NCBI GenBank assembly: GCA_016710335.1
Contig: JADJXQ010000005.1
Location: 308,551-372,550 of the forward strand
Length of the DNA stretch: 64,000 nucleotides
Origin: Rhodospirillales bacterium
GTDB lineage: Bacteria; Pseudomonadota; Alphaproteobacteria; Rhodospirillales; Defluviicoccaceae
Direction of reading: 5' to 3'
Shown: in pieces, positions 37,854-46,859 of the stretch
Layout of the letters: each line of letters starts with the position of its first letter
Numbering within the stretch: the first letter of the stretch is position 1
The notes under the pieces: model-generated
Database searches by the model: none
Seen by the model: only the letters and a program-made list of their open reading frames with translations
Told to the model about the DNA's origin: nothing
Translations under genes and position numbers: made by a program

Positions 37854-39065
37854 GTGCACGTGCTCGCGGGAAAAACAATATTGCTGATCGTCGCCGGGGG
37901 GATCGCGGCGTACAAGAGCCTCGAGTTGATCCGCCGTCTGCGGGAGCGGGGGGCGGCGGTGCGCTGCATCCTGACCGCCGGGGGTGCGGAGTTCGTGACG
38001 CCCCTGTCTCTGGCGGCGCTTTCCGAGAACAAGGTATACGCGGACCTGTTCTCGCTCACCGACGAAAGCGAGATGGGCCACATTCGCCTGTCCCGAGCCG
38101 CCGACCTGGTGGTGGTGGCCCCGGCGACGGCCGATCTTCTCGCCAAGATGGCGGCGGGGCTGGCGGGCGATCTGGCGACGACGGCGCTTCTCGCGACCGA
38201 CAAGCCGATCCTGGCGGCGCCGGCGATGAACGTGCGCATGTGGGAGCATCCGGCGACCCGGGCCAATCTGCGGGTGCTGGCCGAGCGCGGCGTCCGCACC
38301 GTCGGCCCCGACGAGGGCGACATGGCCTGCGGCGAATGGGGCATGGGGCGGATGGCGGAAGTGGACGACATCGTCGCCGCCGTCGAGGCTTTCTTCGTGG
38401 ACGCCGGGAACGGACGCCTCGCCGGGCGGCGGGCCTTGGTGACCAGCGGCCCGACGTTCGAGGCCATCGACCCCGTCCGCTTCATCGGCAACCGCTCGTC
38501 GGGCAAGCAGGGTCACGCCATCGCCGGCGCGCTGGCCCGACTGGGCGCGGCAACGACGCTGGTCACCGGACCCACCGGCGAGCCTGATCCCGCCGGCGTC
38601 GACGTCATCCGCATCGAGTCGGCGAACCAGATGCTCGCGGCCTGCGACGGCGCCTTGCCTGTGGATGTGGCCGTGTTCGCCGCGGCCGTGTGCGACTGGC
38701 GGGTGAGCGCCATCGCCCCGCGGAAACTCAAGAAAGCCGCAGGAGAGGACCCGCCGGCTTTGGCTCTGGAGGAAAATCCCGACGTACTGGCGACGATCGC
38801 CGCCGGGACGCCGCGCCCGCGCCTGGTCATCGGCTTCGCCGCGGAGACCAACGACGTGGTGGCCAACGCCACCGACAAGCGACGCCGCAAGGGCTGCGAC
38901 TGGATCGTCGCCAACGACGTCTCGCCGCAGACAGGAACCTTCGGCGGCGCCGCCAACACGGTCCACCTGATCACCGGCAACGGCGTCGAGGACTGGCCGC
39001 CGATGAGCAAACAGGCGGTCGCCGAGCGCCTCGCGCTCCGCATCGCTGAGGCGCTGCCGTCATGA
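37854..39065 (+). CDS. coaBC: Bifunctional phosphopantothenoylcysteine decarboxylase/synthase
   Basis: A 403-residue CoaBC that makes 4'-phosphopantetheine for coenzyme A. The N-terminal CoaC flavodomain has the LLIVAGGIAAYKSLELIRRL start, ADLVVVAPATADLLAKMAAGLAGDL, and APAMNVRMWEHPATRANL with the PAMN motif. The C-terminal CoaB half has LVTSGPTFEAIDPVRFI, NRSSGKQGHAIA, AAAVCDWRV and ANDVS. The start is GTG at 37854, or a second in-frame GTG six bases later. Its stop overlaps dut as ATGA. Confidence 0.94.
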   Translation: MHVLAGKTILLIVAGGIAAYKSLELIRRLRERGAAVRCILTAGGAEFVTPLSLAALSENKVYADLFSLTDESEMGHIRLSRAADLVVVAPATADLLAKMAAGLAGDLATTALLATDKPILAAPAMNVRMWEHPATRANLRVLAERGVRTVGPDEGDMACGEWGMGRMAEVDDIVAAVEAFFVDAGNGRLAGRRALVTSGPTFEAIDPVRFIGNRSSGKQGHAIAGALARLGAATTLVTGPTGEPDPAGVDVIRIESANQMLAACDGALPVDVAVFAAAVCDWRVSAIAPRKLKKAAGEDPPALALEENPDVLATIAAGTPRPRLVIGFAAETNDVVANATDKRRRKGCDWIVANDVSPQTGTFGGAANTVHLITGNGVEDWPPMSKQAVAERLALRIAEALPS

Positions 39066-39604
39066 GCAAAGGTCCCGCGACCGTCATGAACACAGGTCCC
39101 GTGACCGTCATGAACACAGGTCCCGCGACCGGCATGAACACAGGCCCCGTTACCGTCGCCGTTCGCCGCCTTGCCCACGGCGCCGACCTGCCGCTGCCCG
39201 CCCACGCGACGTCGGCGAGCGCCGGCGTCGATCTGCTGGCGGCGGTTGCGACGGCGGTCGTGCTGCCGGCCGGCGGCCGCGCCACCATCCCGACCGGCAT
39301 CGCGATCGCCCTGCCGGCGGGCTTCGAGGCGCAGGTGCGGCCGCGATCCGGCCTGGCCGCCCGCCACGGCGTCACCGTGCTCAACAGCCCCGGCACCATC
39401 GACGCGGACTACCGTGGCGAGGTGGCCGTCGTGCTGATCAACCTCGGCGACGCGGCGTTCGTCGTCGAGCGCGGCATGCGCATCGCCCAGATGATCGTCT
39501 CGCCGGTGGTCAGTGTCGCCTGGGCGGAGGCGGAGGAGTTGCCGCCGACGGCGCGCGACGCCGGCGGGTTCGGATCGACCGGCAGCGCGTCCGGCGTGCT
39601 CTGA
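39062..39604 (+). CDS. dut: Deoxyuridine triphosphatase with a repeat-extended N-terminus
   Basis: A trimeric dUTPase that turns dUTP into dUMP and keeps uracil out of DNA. Motif 1 is SASAGVDLLAA, motif 2 RPRSGLAARHG, motif 3 NSPGTIDADYRGEV, motif 4 RGMRIAQMI, and the flexible motif 5 GGFGSTG is at the end. The first 32 residues come from a 24-bp tandem repeat (TGPVTVMN-type units). Each unit contains an in-frame ATG (39062, 39086, 39110, 39134), so the true start may be any of four. The ATG at 39134 gives a normal-length enzyme, while the first ATG overlaps the coaBC stop. Confidence 0.92.
   Translation: MSKGPATVMNTGPVTVMNTGPATGMNTGPVTVAVRRLAHGADLPLPAHATSASAGVDLLAAVATAVVLPAGGRATIPTGIAIALPAGFEAQVRPRSGLAARHGVTVLNSPGTIDADYRGEVAVVLINLGDAAFVVERGMRIAQMIVSPVVSVAWAEAEELPPTARDAGGFGSTGSASGVL
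39071..39157 (+). repeat. 24-bp tandem repeat inside the start of dut
   Basis: Three full units of GGTCCCGCGACCGTC plus ATGAACACA (39071-39094, 39095-39118, 39119-39142), with one or two base changes each, and a partial fourth. Each unit encodes eight residues and carries an ATG in frame with dut. Confidence 0.9.
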
Positions 39605-39628
39605 ACGCGGCGGGAGGCGGGTACGAAC

Positions 39629-40084
39629 ATGTTGCGGCTGTCCAGAAAGACGCTGTTTGCCATCGAAGCGGTGCTCGACATCGCTTACCATGCCGGCAGC
39701 GAACCGGTGCAGAGCAGCGAAATCACCCGACGCCAGGGCATCCCCCGCCGCTACCTGGAACAGGCCCTGCAGAACCTGGTGCGGGACGGAGTCCTGATCG
39801 GGGTGCGCGGCCCCAGGGGCGGATATCGCTTGGCCCGTGAACGGCGCCGCATTACGGTTGGCGAGGTGGTGCGGGTGGTGCGCGGCCTGGAAGCGGGCGA
39901 GGACGATCTCAACGACGACTGCGGGTCGATGCTGGCACGCAAGGTGGTGCGGCCGTTGTGGTGCGACATCCAGGACGACGTGATGAAGCGACTCGACGAT
40001 CTGACCATCGACGATCTGTGCGAGGACGCGCACCGCGCCGGCATCGCCAGCGAGGGACGCAACAGCCTCGATTTTTCCATTTGA
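39629..40084 (+). CDS. Rrf2-family transcriptional regulator
   Basis: A 151-residue Rrf2-type DNA-binding protein. A winged-helix domain (LFAIEAVLDIAYHAG, QGIPRRYLEQALQNLVRDGVLIG, RGPRGGYRLAR) is followed by a dimerisation helix and three Cys (DDCGSM, PLWCDI, DLCED). The Cys spacing is wider than the close trio of IscR, so iron-sulfur binding is possible but not assured. It stands 54 bases before cysK on the same strand, which suggests, as for CymR-type members, control of cysteine or sulfur genes (inference). Confidence 0.85.
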   Translation: MLRLSRKTLFAIEAVLDIAYHAGSEPVQSSEITRRQGIPRRYLEQALQNLVRDGVLIGVRGPRGGYRLARERRRITVGEVVRVVRGLEAGEDDLNDDCGSMLARKVVRPLWCDIQDDVMKRLDDLTIDDLCEDAHRAGIASEGRNSLDFSI

Positions 40085-40138
40085 GCGAGAAGCGCCAAGG
40101 GCGCCGTTCGCTTCAGCCAACGGAAGGGGCCGCGCAAG

Positions 40139-41125
<987 letters not shown>

Positions 41126-41148
41126 GGGCCGCGCCCGCACCTGCCGGG

Positions 41149-41991
41149 ATGGAGTTCCGCGAAGAGCAGATCCAGCGCTACGCTCGTCACATCCTGCTCG
41201 ACGAGGTCGGCGGCGACGGCCAGAAGACCCTCCTCAACGCCCGGGTGCTGATCATCGGCGCCGGCGGTCTCGGGTCGCCCCTGCTGTTATACCTGGCCGC
41301 TGCCGGCGTCGGCACCATCGGCGTCGTCGACGACGACGTGGTGGATCTCTCCAATCTCCAGCGCCAGATCGTCCACCCCACCGCCGCGGTCGGCTTACCC
41401 AAGGTGGAGAGCGCCCGGCGCACCATTGGCGCCATCAACCCGGACGTGCGCGTCGTTTCGCATCACGCCAGGCTGGCGGCGGACAACGCCCTCGATCTCG
41501 TTTCCGCGTACGACATCGTCGCCGACGGCTCCGACAACTTCCCGACCCGCTTTCTCGTCAACGACGCCTGCCATTTTGCGAAGCGGCCCTTGGTCAGCGG
41601 CGCCATACTCCGCTTCGATGGCCAGGTCGCGACCTTCAAGCCTTTCGCGGAGCCCGCCTCGGGCGAAGCCCCTGGTCCATGCTATCGATGCCTGTTCCGC
41701 GAGCCGCCGCCGGCGGGAGACATCCCGAGCTGCGCCGAAGCGGGTGTTCTCGGCGCCTTCTGCGGCGTCATCGGTTCGATGCAGGCGACCGAGGTCATCA
41801 AGGAACTGCTCGGCATCGGCCAGAGCCTGTCGGGCTGGCTGATGGTGTTGGACGCGCTCTCCTCGACGGTCCGCAAGATCCGTGTGCGCCGCGACCCGGC
41901 CTGCCCGCTGTGCGGTGACCGGCCCAGCATCGTCGACCTGTCGGCGCACGGCGAGCACGACACGGAAGCCTGTGCTCATGCCGGCGGGTAG
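41149..41991 (+). CDS. moeB: MoeB/ThiF-family sulfur-carrier adenylyltransferase
   Basis: An E1-like enzyme (280 residues from ATG 41149) that adenylates the C-terminus of a ubiquitin-like sulfur carrier such as MoaD or ThiS. Features are EEQIQRYARHILLDEVGG, the ATP site IIGAGGLGSPLLLYLAAAGVG, the Asp-rich DDDVVDLSNLQRQIVH and two CxxC pairs (PCYRCLF and ACPLCGD) that bind zinc. There is no rhodanese domain, so it is the short form. A GTG at 41122 overlapping the cysK stop would add nine residues, but the ATG matches homologues better. Whether it serves molybdopterin or thiamine cannot be decided here. Confidence 0.88.
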   Translation: MEFREEQIQRYARHILLDEVGGDGQKTLLNARVLIIGAGGLGSPLLLYLAAAGVGTIGVVDDDVVDLSNLQRQIVHPTAAVGLPKVESARRTIGAINPDVRVVSHHARLAADNALDLVSAYDIVADGSDNFPTRFLVNDACHFAKRPLVSGAILRFDGQVATFKPFAEPASGEAPGPCYRCLFREPPPAGDIPSCAEAGVLGAFCGVIGSMQATEVIKELLGIGQSLSGWLMVLDALSSTVRKIRVRRDPACPLCGDRPSIVDLSAHGEHDTEACAHAGG

Positions 41992-42427
41992 AAAGGCCGC
42001 GGGCCCCGACAAGCTGTCGCTGGTCGTCTACGCCGGCGATGTCGGCAGGGTGCACTACGCGCTCGCCCTGGCGGCCTCGGCGCGCGCCATCGACAAGCCC
42101 GCCACCCTGTTCTTCACCATGGGGGCCTGCCGGACGCTGATCCGGCCGGCAGCGGACGGCGCCGTCCCGTGGCGCGCGCTACCGGACGGGGAGGGGGGCA
42201 CGGCGGGGCAGCTTGACGACCGGTTCGCCGCCGGCGGCCTCGCCACATTCGAGGACCTGCTCGCGTCCTGCGTCGCGCTGGGCGCTCGTTTCCTGGTCTG
42301 CGAGATGGGGCTCAAGGCGGTCGGCCTCGCCCCTTCCGATCTTCGCGATGACGTGCCGCTGGAGGTTGCCGGCATCGTCACCTTCCTTGCCGACGCCTCC
42401 CCCGACGGAGCCATGATGTTTATCTGA
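41978..42427 (+). CDS. DsrE-family protein
   Basis: A 149-residue DsrE/DsrF-like protein (LSLVVYAGDVGRVHYALALAASA, PATLFFTMGACRTL, FLVCEMGLKAVGL). Members act in sulfur transfer or have unknown roles. The Cys in LVCEMG is at the usual active position. It overlaps the end of the MoeB/ThiF gene by 14 bases, so it is co-translated with it, in keeping with a sulfur-handling operon that starts at cysK. Confidence 0.8.
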   Translation: MPAGRKAAGPDKLSLVVYAGDVGRVHYALALAASARAIDKPATLFFTMGACRTLIRPAADGAVPWRALPDGEGGTAGQLDDRFAAGGLATFEDLLASCVALGARFLVCEMGLKAVGLAPSDLRDDVPLEVAGIVTFLADASPDGAMMFI

Positions 42428-42493
42428 GCGGGTAGGCGCCGGTTAACAGGCAGTCCGACCGATTGCACAAGAATTATGCAGTCGTGCTTGCCC

Positions 42494-42522
42494 TTGACGA
42501 AAGCTGAACCCCTAGGCATATT
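42494..42522 (+). promoter_or_regulatory. Sigma70-like promoter of the HisKA peptide gene
   Basis: TTGACG (42494-42499) and CATATT (42517-42522) are separated by 17 bases, a good housekeeping-type promoter, about 55 bases before the start of the small HisKA-domain gene. The surrounding 100 bases are more AT-rich than average. Confidence 0.55.
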
Positions 42523-42575
42523 AGACGCAACTAAGGTGGATGGGAGGAGCCACCCTTCGTTACGGAGGTCTCCCC

Positions 42576-42845
42576 ATGACAGTGACGAGAAGCGACAACT
42601 TCATGCCGGAACCCTGCAGATCGCTTTTCGAGCATGAGCTGAAGACCCCGCTCACGTCGATGCGGTCCGCTGCAGAGATTCTGCGCGACAATCAGGATCT
42701 GCCGCCGGCCGAGCGCGACCGGTTCCTCGACGCGTTGATCGAGGACAACGTCCGCCTCGAAGCGATCATCAACCGCATGCTGTCCGCGGCCCAGGGCCAC
42801 CCGCCAAGCGCCTCGCCGGACTGCCTTCAACCGGGCCGCGCGTAG
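42576..42845 (+). CDS. Orphan HisKA (dimerisation/phosphoacceptor) domain protein
   Basis: An 89-residue protein that is little more than a histidine-kinase DHp hairpin: FEHELKTPLTSMRSAAEIL has the H-box pattern HELKTPLT with the phosphorylatable His, followed by the second helix RFLDALIEDNVRLEAIINRML. There is no sensor or ATPase domain. CGGAGG upstream of the ATG and a good promoter suggest it is a genuine gene, not a fragment. It could be phosphorylated by another kinase or act as a dimerisation decoy. Both are inference. Confidence 0.7.
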   Translation: MTVTRSDNFMPEPCRSLFEHELKTPLTSMRSAAEILRDNQDLPPAERDRFLDALIEDNVRLEAIINRMLSAAQGHPPSASPDCLQPGRA

Positions 42846-42915
42846 CCTACTCAACGCCATGACGCAGCGTTCGCCCTTGTCATAGCCGGGCCGGCGCGCC
42901 AAGCTCTCCGGCGTC

Positions 42916-43200
42916 ATGACTGAAAAGCGCCTCCTCATCGTAGCGCACGCGCCCTCGCCGAACACCACAAGGCTCCGCGATGCGGTCGTCGCCGGCGCGC
43001 GGCATCCGGATATCGGCGGCGTCGACGTCGACGTCCGCAGCCCCTTCGACGCGGGTCCCGAGCAGGTCTTGGCCGCCGACGCCATCATCCTCGGCACCAC
43101 CGAGAACCTCGGCTACATGAGCGGCGCGCTGAAGGATTTCTTCGACCGCATCTACTACCCGTGCCTCGAGCACACCCAGGGCCTGCCCTACGTGCTCTAC
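42916..43200 (+). pseudogene. Flavodoxin-fold (NAD(P)H-dependent reductase-like) protein, 5' part, split by an IS
   Basis: The first 95 codons of a flavodoxin-fold protein. RLLIVAHAPSPNTTRLRDAV is the phosphate-binding start, then AADAIILGTTENLGYMSGALKDFFDRI is the classic FMN-binding stretch. The frame enters an IS element at 43201. Removing the IS and one copy of the 4-base target duplication joins it in frame to the 3' part at 44652 and gives a 155-residue protein of normal size. The gene was therefore intact until the insertion. Confidence 0.85.
43197..43200. repeat. Target-site duplication, left copy (CTAC)
   Basis: CTAC lies directly outside the left inverted repeat and is repeated directly outside the right one at 44648-44651. 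It is the four-base duplication made on insertion. These bases also supply the transposase stop codon on the other strand. Confidence 0.8.
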
Positions 43201-44579
43201 CAGCCCGTTGACGAAAGGGGTGTCGCGCTCATTTTGGGTTCGGCGGTGACCATCACCGTGAGGCTGCCGAATTCGGTTTCTGTTGCGGCGAAGAGGATGA
43301 TGGCCAGAGCATACTGAGTTCGAATGACGACCAGGAAGACGCCCCCGCGGGCGGCGGCTTCTTTCGGGGTCCCGGCGCCGATGAGCCGGCGCATGAGGAT
43401 GCCCAGATTGTGACCGGCGACGTGGATGAGGTAGCGCTTGTGGACGTTTTCCCTGCCGCGTAGCCACGTTCGCCGCATGCCACCGCGCTCCAGATTGTGG
43501 GCGAATGATCGCTCGACGATCTCGCCGCGCCGGCGCATGGCTTGCTTTCCCACCTGCGAGCGGAGTCGGTTGCGGTTGGCGTAGACCGCGTCCCGGGCTT
43601 CGGTGTCGCCGTGCCAGCGAAGCAATGCCGTGCGGTGCGGTTCGGCGATCCGCGTCGTCCAGGGGCTGTCCGCCAGGGATTTCAGAACCGCGCGCGAATG
43701 GTAGCCTTTATCGGCGACGAGTTCGGCGGTGTCGGCCCGGGTCGGCGCCCGACCGACCTGCGCCAGGTTGGCTTCCGCCACCTCCAGCGTGCCGGTGAGC
43801 GTCGTCGTGTCACCATCGTCCGCGGCGTGGATCTCCGCCGCCACGACGGCACCGGTATCGAGATCGACAGCGTGCTCCGGCTTGTAGGCCAAGTGCGTCG
43901 TCCCGTCCTTCATCTTGGCGATCTTGGCGTCGGGATCGCTCTTGCTCACCCAGTCTTCGTTGGACAGCTTCTTGCCCTTGCGGGCGCGATCCATACGAAT
44001 GAGATCCTCGGCCGTCGTCGTCTCGATGCCGCTCTCTTCCGCCATCCGCTTCAGCATTTCGCGATAGGTCTCGTCCGTATCCCGTCGCACCAGCGTCCGC
44101 AGCGCCGCGTTCGCTTCCATCGTCGAGGCGTCCACCCCGATCCGATCGCCCGTCACCAGACCATGCTCGTCAACAAGCGCGAGCACCCAGCCGAACACCC
44201 GGTCGTGAGCTTCATAGGGCAGCCGGCTTCGCGTCTTCGACAGCCACGAATGATCCGGAACCCGCTCCGTCGTCTCCAGACGCAGAAACTCCCTGAGCGA
44301 AAGCGAGTCCGAGCAACGCCATTCGAGCCCGCGTTCGCTGTCGATCCCCTCGAAGTAGCCCACCATGTGCATCCGGAAATAGCGCCCAGGCGGAACCGAC
44401 GGCGCGCCCATCCGGGCCGCATAGTACGGCTTGCAGGTCTCTTCCGCAAAGGCGTCAAAGCCGGCCTCGATCAGCACCGCCTGCAGCCGATCATAGAAAA
44501 CGTGGCCCGGCGATCGCGGCATCTCGCGCCACGTCACCATCAGCTCGCCTTGCCGATCCCTCTGCCGTCCCAGCGCCAT
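43197..44579 (-). CDS. IS1182/IS5-type DDE transposase
   Basis: A 460-residue transposase filling the IS element. The N-terminal domain has SVPPGRYFRMHMVGYFEGI and RLETTERVPDHSWLSKTR. The DDE core begins VTGDRIGVDASTMEANAAL, and the insert region carries SKSDPDAKIAKMKDGTTHL and KPEHAVDLDTG, as in the IS1182 group. VADKGYHS and a C-terminal GEIVERSFAHNLE (catalytic Glu) complete it. A GTG one codon earlier is an alternative start. The frame runs off the IS end: the last Trp codon and the TAG stop use the flanking target-site bases. Confidence 0.88.
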   Translation of the reverse strand: MALGRQRDRQGELMVTWREMPRSPGHVFYDRLQAVLIEAGFDAFAEETCKPYYAARMGAPSVPPGRYFRMHMVGYFEGIDSERGLEWRCSDSLSLREFLRLETTERVPDHSWLSKTRSRLPYEAHDRVFGWVLALVDEHGLVTGDRIGVDASTMEANAALRTLVRRDTDETYREMLKRMAEESGIETTTAEDLIRMDRARKGKKLSNEDWVSKSDPDAKIAKMKDGTTHLAYKPEHAVDLDTGAVVAAEIHAADDGDTTTLTGTLEVAEANLAQVGRAPTRADTAELVADKGYHSRAVLKSLADSPWTTRIAEPHRTALLRWHGDTEARDAVYANRNRLRSQVGKQAMRRRGEIVERSFAHNLERGGMRRTWLRGRENVHKRYLIHVAGHNLGILMRRLIGAGTPKEAAARGGVFLVVIRTQYALAIILFAATETEFGSLTVMVTAEPKMSATPLSSTGW

Positions 44580-44647
44580 CACACTACCCCCGCAAACTCC
44601 ACCACAGGTGCATGGAGTCAGAACCGCACGACTTCGTCAACGGGCTG
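43201..44647. mobile_element. Complete insertion sequence, 1447 bp, IS1182/IS5-like
   Basis: The element is bounded by perfect 15-base inverted repeats, CAGCCCGTTGACGAA at 43201-43215 and its complement at 44633-44647, with CTAC duplicated on both sides. It holds a single transposase gene on the minus strand. The ends are intact and the transposase is full length, so the element could still be active. It interrupts a flavodoxin-fold gene whose two halves fit together exactly once it is removed. Confidence 0.92.
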
Positions 44648-44651
44648 CTAC
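44648..44651. repeat. Target-site duplication, right copy (CTAC)
   Basis: The right copy of the 4-base duplication, directly after the right inverted repeat. Confidence 0.8.
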
Positions 44652-44834
44652 GTCCGCGCCGGCCACGACGGCACCGGCACCCGCCGCGCCGTCGAGACCA
44701 TCGTCACCGGGCTGCGCTGGCGCGCCGTCCAGGAGCCACTGGTCTGCCGCGGTCCCTGGCAGGAGTCCTTCGTCGGGACATGCGAGGAACTGGGCATGGC
44801 GGTCGCCGCGGGCCTCGAGGCGGGCGTGTTCTAA
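44652..44834 (+). pseudogene. Flavodoxin-fold protein, 3' part after the IS
   Basis: The last 60 codons of the split flavodoxin-fold gene: VRAGHDGTGTRRAVETIV, WRAVQEPLVCRG and CEELGMAVAAGLEAG, with a TAA stop at 44832. Joined to the 5' part it reads LPYVLYVRAGHDG across the junction, as expected for the family. Without the 5' half it has no start codon of its own. Confidence 0.82.
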
Positions 44835-44894
44835 TTGCAGGACCGAGCCCGATGCGGACGTGCTGCAACGGGCGTCTTGGCTATGTCAGCGTGC

Positions 44895-45827
44895 TCATCG
44901 CACGTCCGGCTCCACGCCTTGTCGCGCAGCCGTCGGCGGCGTGGTGCGGAGGCCCAGGATGGCGTGAGCGATCAGGGTGGCGAGAAGGACGGCGCCGCCG
45001 ATGACGGTCGCCAGGCCGGGAACTTCGCCGATGGCGAGCCACACCCAGAACGGCGCCAGCACCATCTCCAGCAGCGTGATCAGGCTGACCTCCGCGGGCG
45101 GCAAATAGCGCGAGCCCTCCGTCAACTGGCCGAAGGCGATCGGCATGATCAGGAGGCCGAGCAGCGCCAACAGCGCCATGTCGCGGGGCGTCACGCCGAG
45201 CGGATCGGCAACCGGGGCCATGATCGCCGCCACCATCAGGCCGCTCAGCGCCAACGCCGGTATCATGCTGACTGCGCGTGCGTGGCTGAGCACGACCAGA
45301 TAGCCGGCAAGGCAGGCCGCCGAGGCGACCGCGCACAGGTCGCCGACCAGGGTCCCGCCGCCGATGCTGCCGGCGAAGATCAGCGCGATGGCGGCGACCG
45401 CAACGGCAACCGCGATCCAGGTGCGCGCCGGCACCAACTCCTTCAGGAACACGCGGCTGAACACGGCCGCGAACAGCGGTGCGGCGCTGAGGATGACGAG
45501 CGTATTGGCTGCGGTGGTGAGCGTTGCCGAGCTGACGAACATCATCGTTGAACCGGTGAACAGCGCTGCGGCGAACACGCCGGCTCGGCCGATCGCCCGC
45601 GCCCGCGCCACCGCTTCGCCGCGGTAGCGCAGCCCGAGATACGCCGCCAGGCCGATCGCCATCAGAAGGCCCCGCCCCCACAGGAGCGTCCAACGGTCGG
45701 TCTCGATCAGGCGAATGATGAGCACGTCGGGACTGAGCACCAGCACCGCGCCCACCACCAGCACCAGCCCCTTCAGCCTGTACGGGTCCAGATCCGGCTC
45801 ACGGTCTCGGACGTGGTTTGCAGGCAC
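44895..45827 (-). CDS. EamA/DMT-family transporter
   Basis: A 310-residue protein with ten membrane helices in two five-helix EamA repeats (for example GLVLVVGAVLVLSPDVLII and AANTLVILSAAPLFAAVFSRVFLKE in the first, and EVSLITLLEMVLAPFWVWLAIGEVPG in the second). DMT transporters export or import small metabolites, and the substrate is unknown. It ends the leftward group with the aldo/keto reductase, 13 bases downstream of it. Confidence 0.88.
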   Translation of the reverse strand: MPANHVRDREPDLDPYRLKGLVLVVGAVLVLSPDVLIIRLIETDRWTLLWGRGLLMAIGLAAYLGLRYRGEAVARARAIGRAGVFAAALFTGSTMMFVSSATLTTAANTLVILSAAPLFAAVFSRVFLKELVPARTWIAVAVAVAAIALIFAGSIGGGTLVGDLCAVASAACLAGYLVVLSHARAVSMIPALALSGLMVAAIMAPVADPLGVTPRDMALLALLGLLIMPIAFGQLTEGSRYLPPAEVSLITLLEMVLAPFWVWLAIGEVPGLATVIGGAVLLATLIAHAILGLRTTPPTAARQGVEPDVR

Positions 45828-45840
45828 GAGCGCTGTCGGC

Positions 45841-46815
45841 CTACGTATGGCCGCGGACCGGTTGCGGCTGGTAAGCTTCTTCGAGGCGCTCGATCTCCCC
45901 GTCGTCGAGGCTGAGGGCGAGCGCGCCGACGGCGTCGCTCAGGTGATGAGGCTTGGAGACGCCGACGATGGGCGCCACGACCCCCGGCCGCGACAACACC
46001 CAAGCCAGCGCCACCTGCGCCATCGTCACGCCGCGCTCGGCGGCGACGCCGGCGACGGCGTCGATCACCGCGTCGTCGGCCGGCGCACCGTACAGCGTCT
46101 TGCCGAAGTCGTCGGTGTCTGCGCGATGGGTGTTCTCCCCCACCGGCCGCGCCAGACGGCCGCGGGCGAGCGGGCTCCACGGGATGACGCCGACGCCCTC
46201 GCTCAAGCACAACGGCAGCATCTCCCGCTCCTCTTCGCGGTAGAGCAGGTTGTAGTGGTTCTGCATGGAGACGAAGCGCGCCCAGCCGTGGCGCTGTTGC
46301 AAGGCAAGCGCCTTCATGAACTGCCACGCGTGCATGCTGGAGGCGCCGAGGTAGAGCGCCTTGCCGGCCCGCACCACGTCGTCCAAAGCCTCCAGCGTCT
46401 CTTCGATCGGCGTCTTCGGATCCCAGCGGTGGATCTGGTAGAGATCGACGTAGTCGGTGCCGAGGCGCCGCAACGAGCGGTCGATCGACTCCATGATGTG
46501 CTTTCGGGACAGGCCACGGTCGTTCAGCGCGTCGCTCATCGGGCTGAACACCTTTGTCGCGATCACCACTTCGTTCCGCCGCGCCACGTCGTTGAGCGCG
46601 CGGCCGAGGATCTCTTCGCTGACGCCGCGGGAGTACATGTCGGCGGTGTCGAAGAAGTTGATCCCGGCGTTGAACGCGTCCCGAATGAAGTGCCGCCCGA
46701 CCTCTTCGTCCAGCACCCACGGCCGCCACTGCGTCGACCCGTAGGTCATGCAGCCGAGGCAGAGCCGCGACACCCGCAGGCCCGTGCGGCCGAGAAACGC
46801 GCTATCCATTCCCAT
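45841..46815 (-). CDS. Aldo/keto reductase
   Basis: A 324-residue NADPH-dependent TIM-barrel reductase. It has FLGRTGLRVSRLCLGCMTYG at the N-terminus, FFDTADMYSRGVSEEILGRAL with the catalytic Asp and Tyr, TKVFSP with the Lys, and YQIHRWDP with the His. The cofactor loop is in PIVGVSKPHHL. ATG 46815 is preceded by GGGGGAGGA, and the longer frame upstream is non-coding in look. It resembles the YajO/voltage-gated-channel-beta-like group, and the physiological substrate is not known. Confidence 0.9.
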   Translation of the reverse strand: MGMDSAFLGRTGLRVSRLCLGCMTYGSTQWRPWVLDEEVGRHFIRDAFNAGINFFDTADMYSRGVSEEILGRALNDVARRNEVVIATKVFSPMSDALNDRGLSRKHIMESIDRSLRRLGTDYVDLYQIHRWDPKTPIEETLEALDDVVRAGKALYLGASSMHAWQFMKALALQQRHGWARFVSMQNHYNLLYREEEREMLPLCLSEGVGVIPWSPLARGRLARPVGENTHRADTDDFGKTLYGAPADDAVIDAVAGVAAERGVTMAQVALAWVLSRPGVVAPIVGVSKPHHLSDAVGALALSLDDGEIERLEEAYQPQPVRGHT

Positions 46816-46859
46816 CGTCGGTCCTCCCCCAGCGTTTGCGGCGGTTCGCTTACGGTTGT

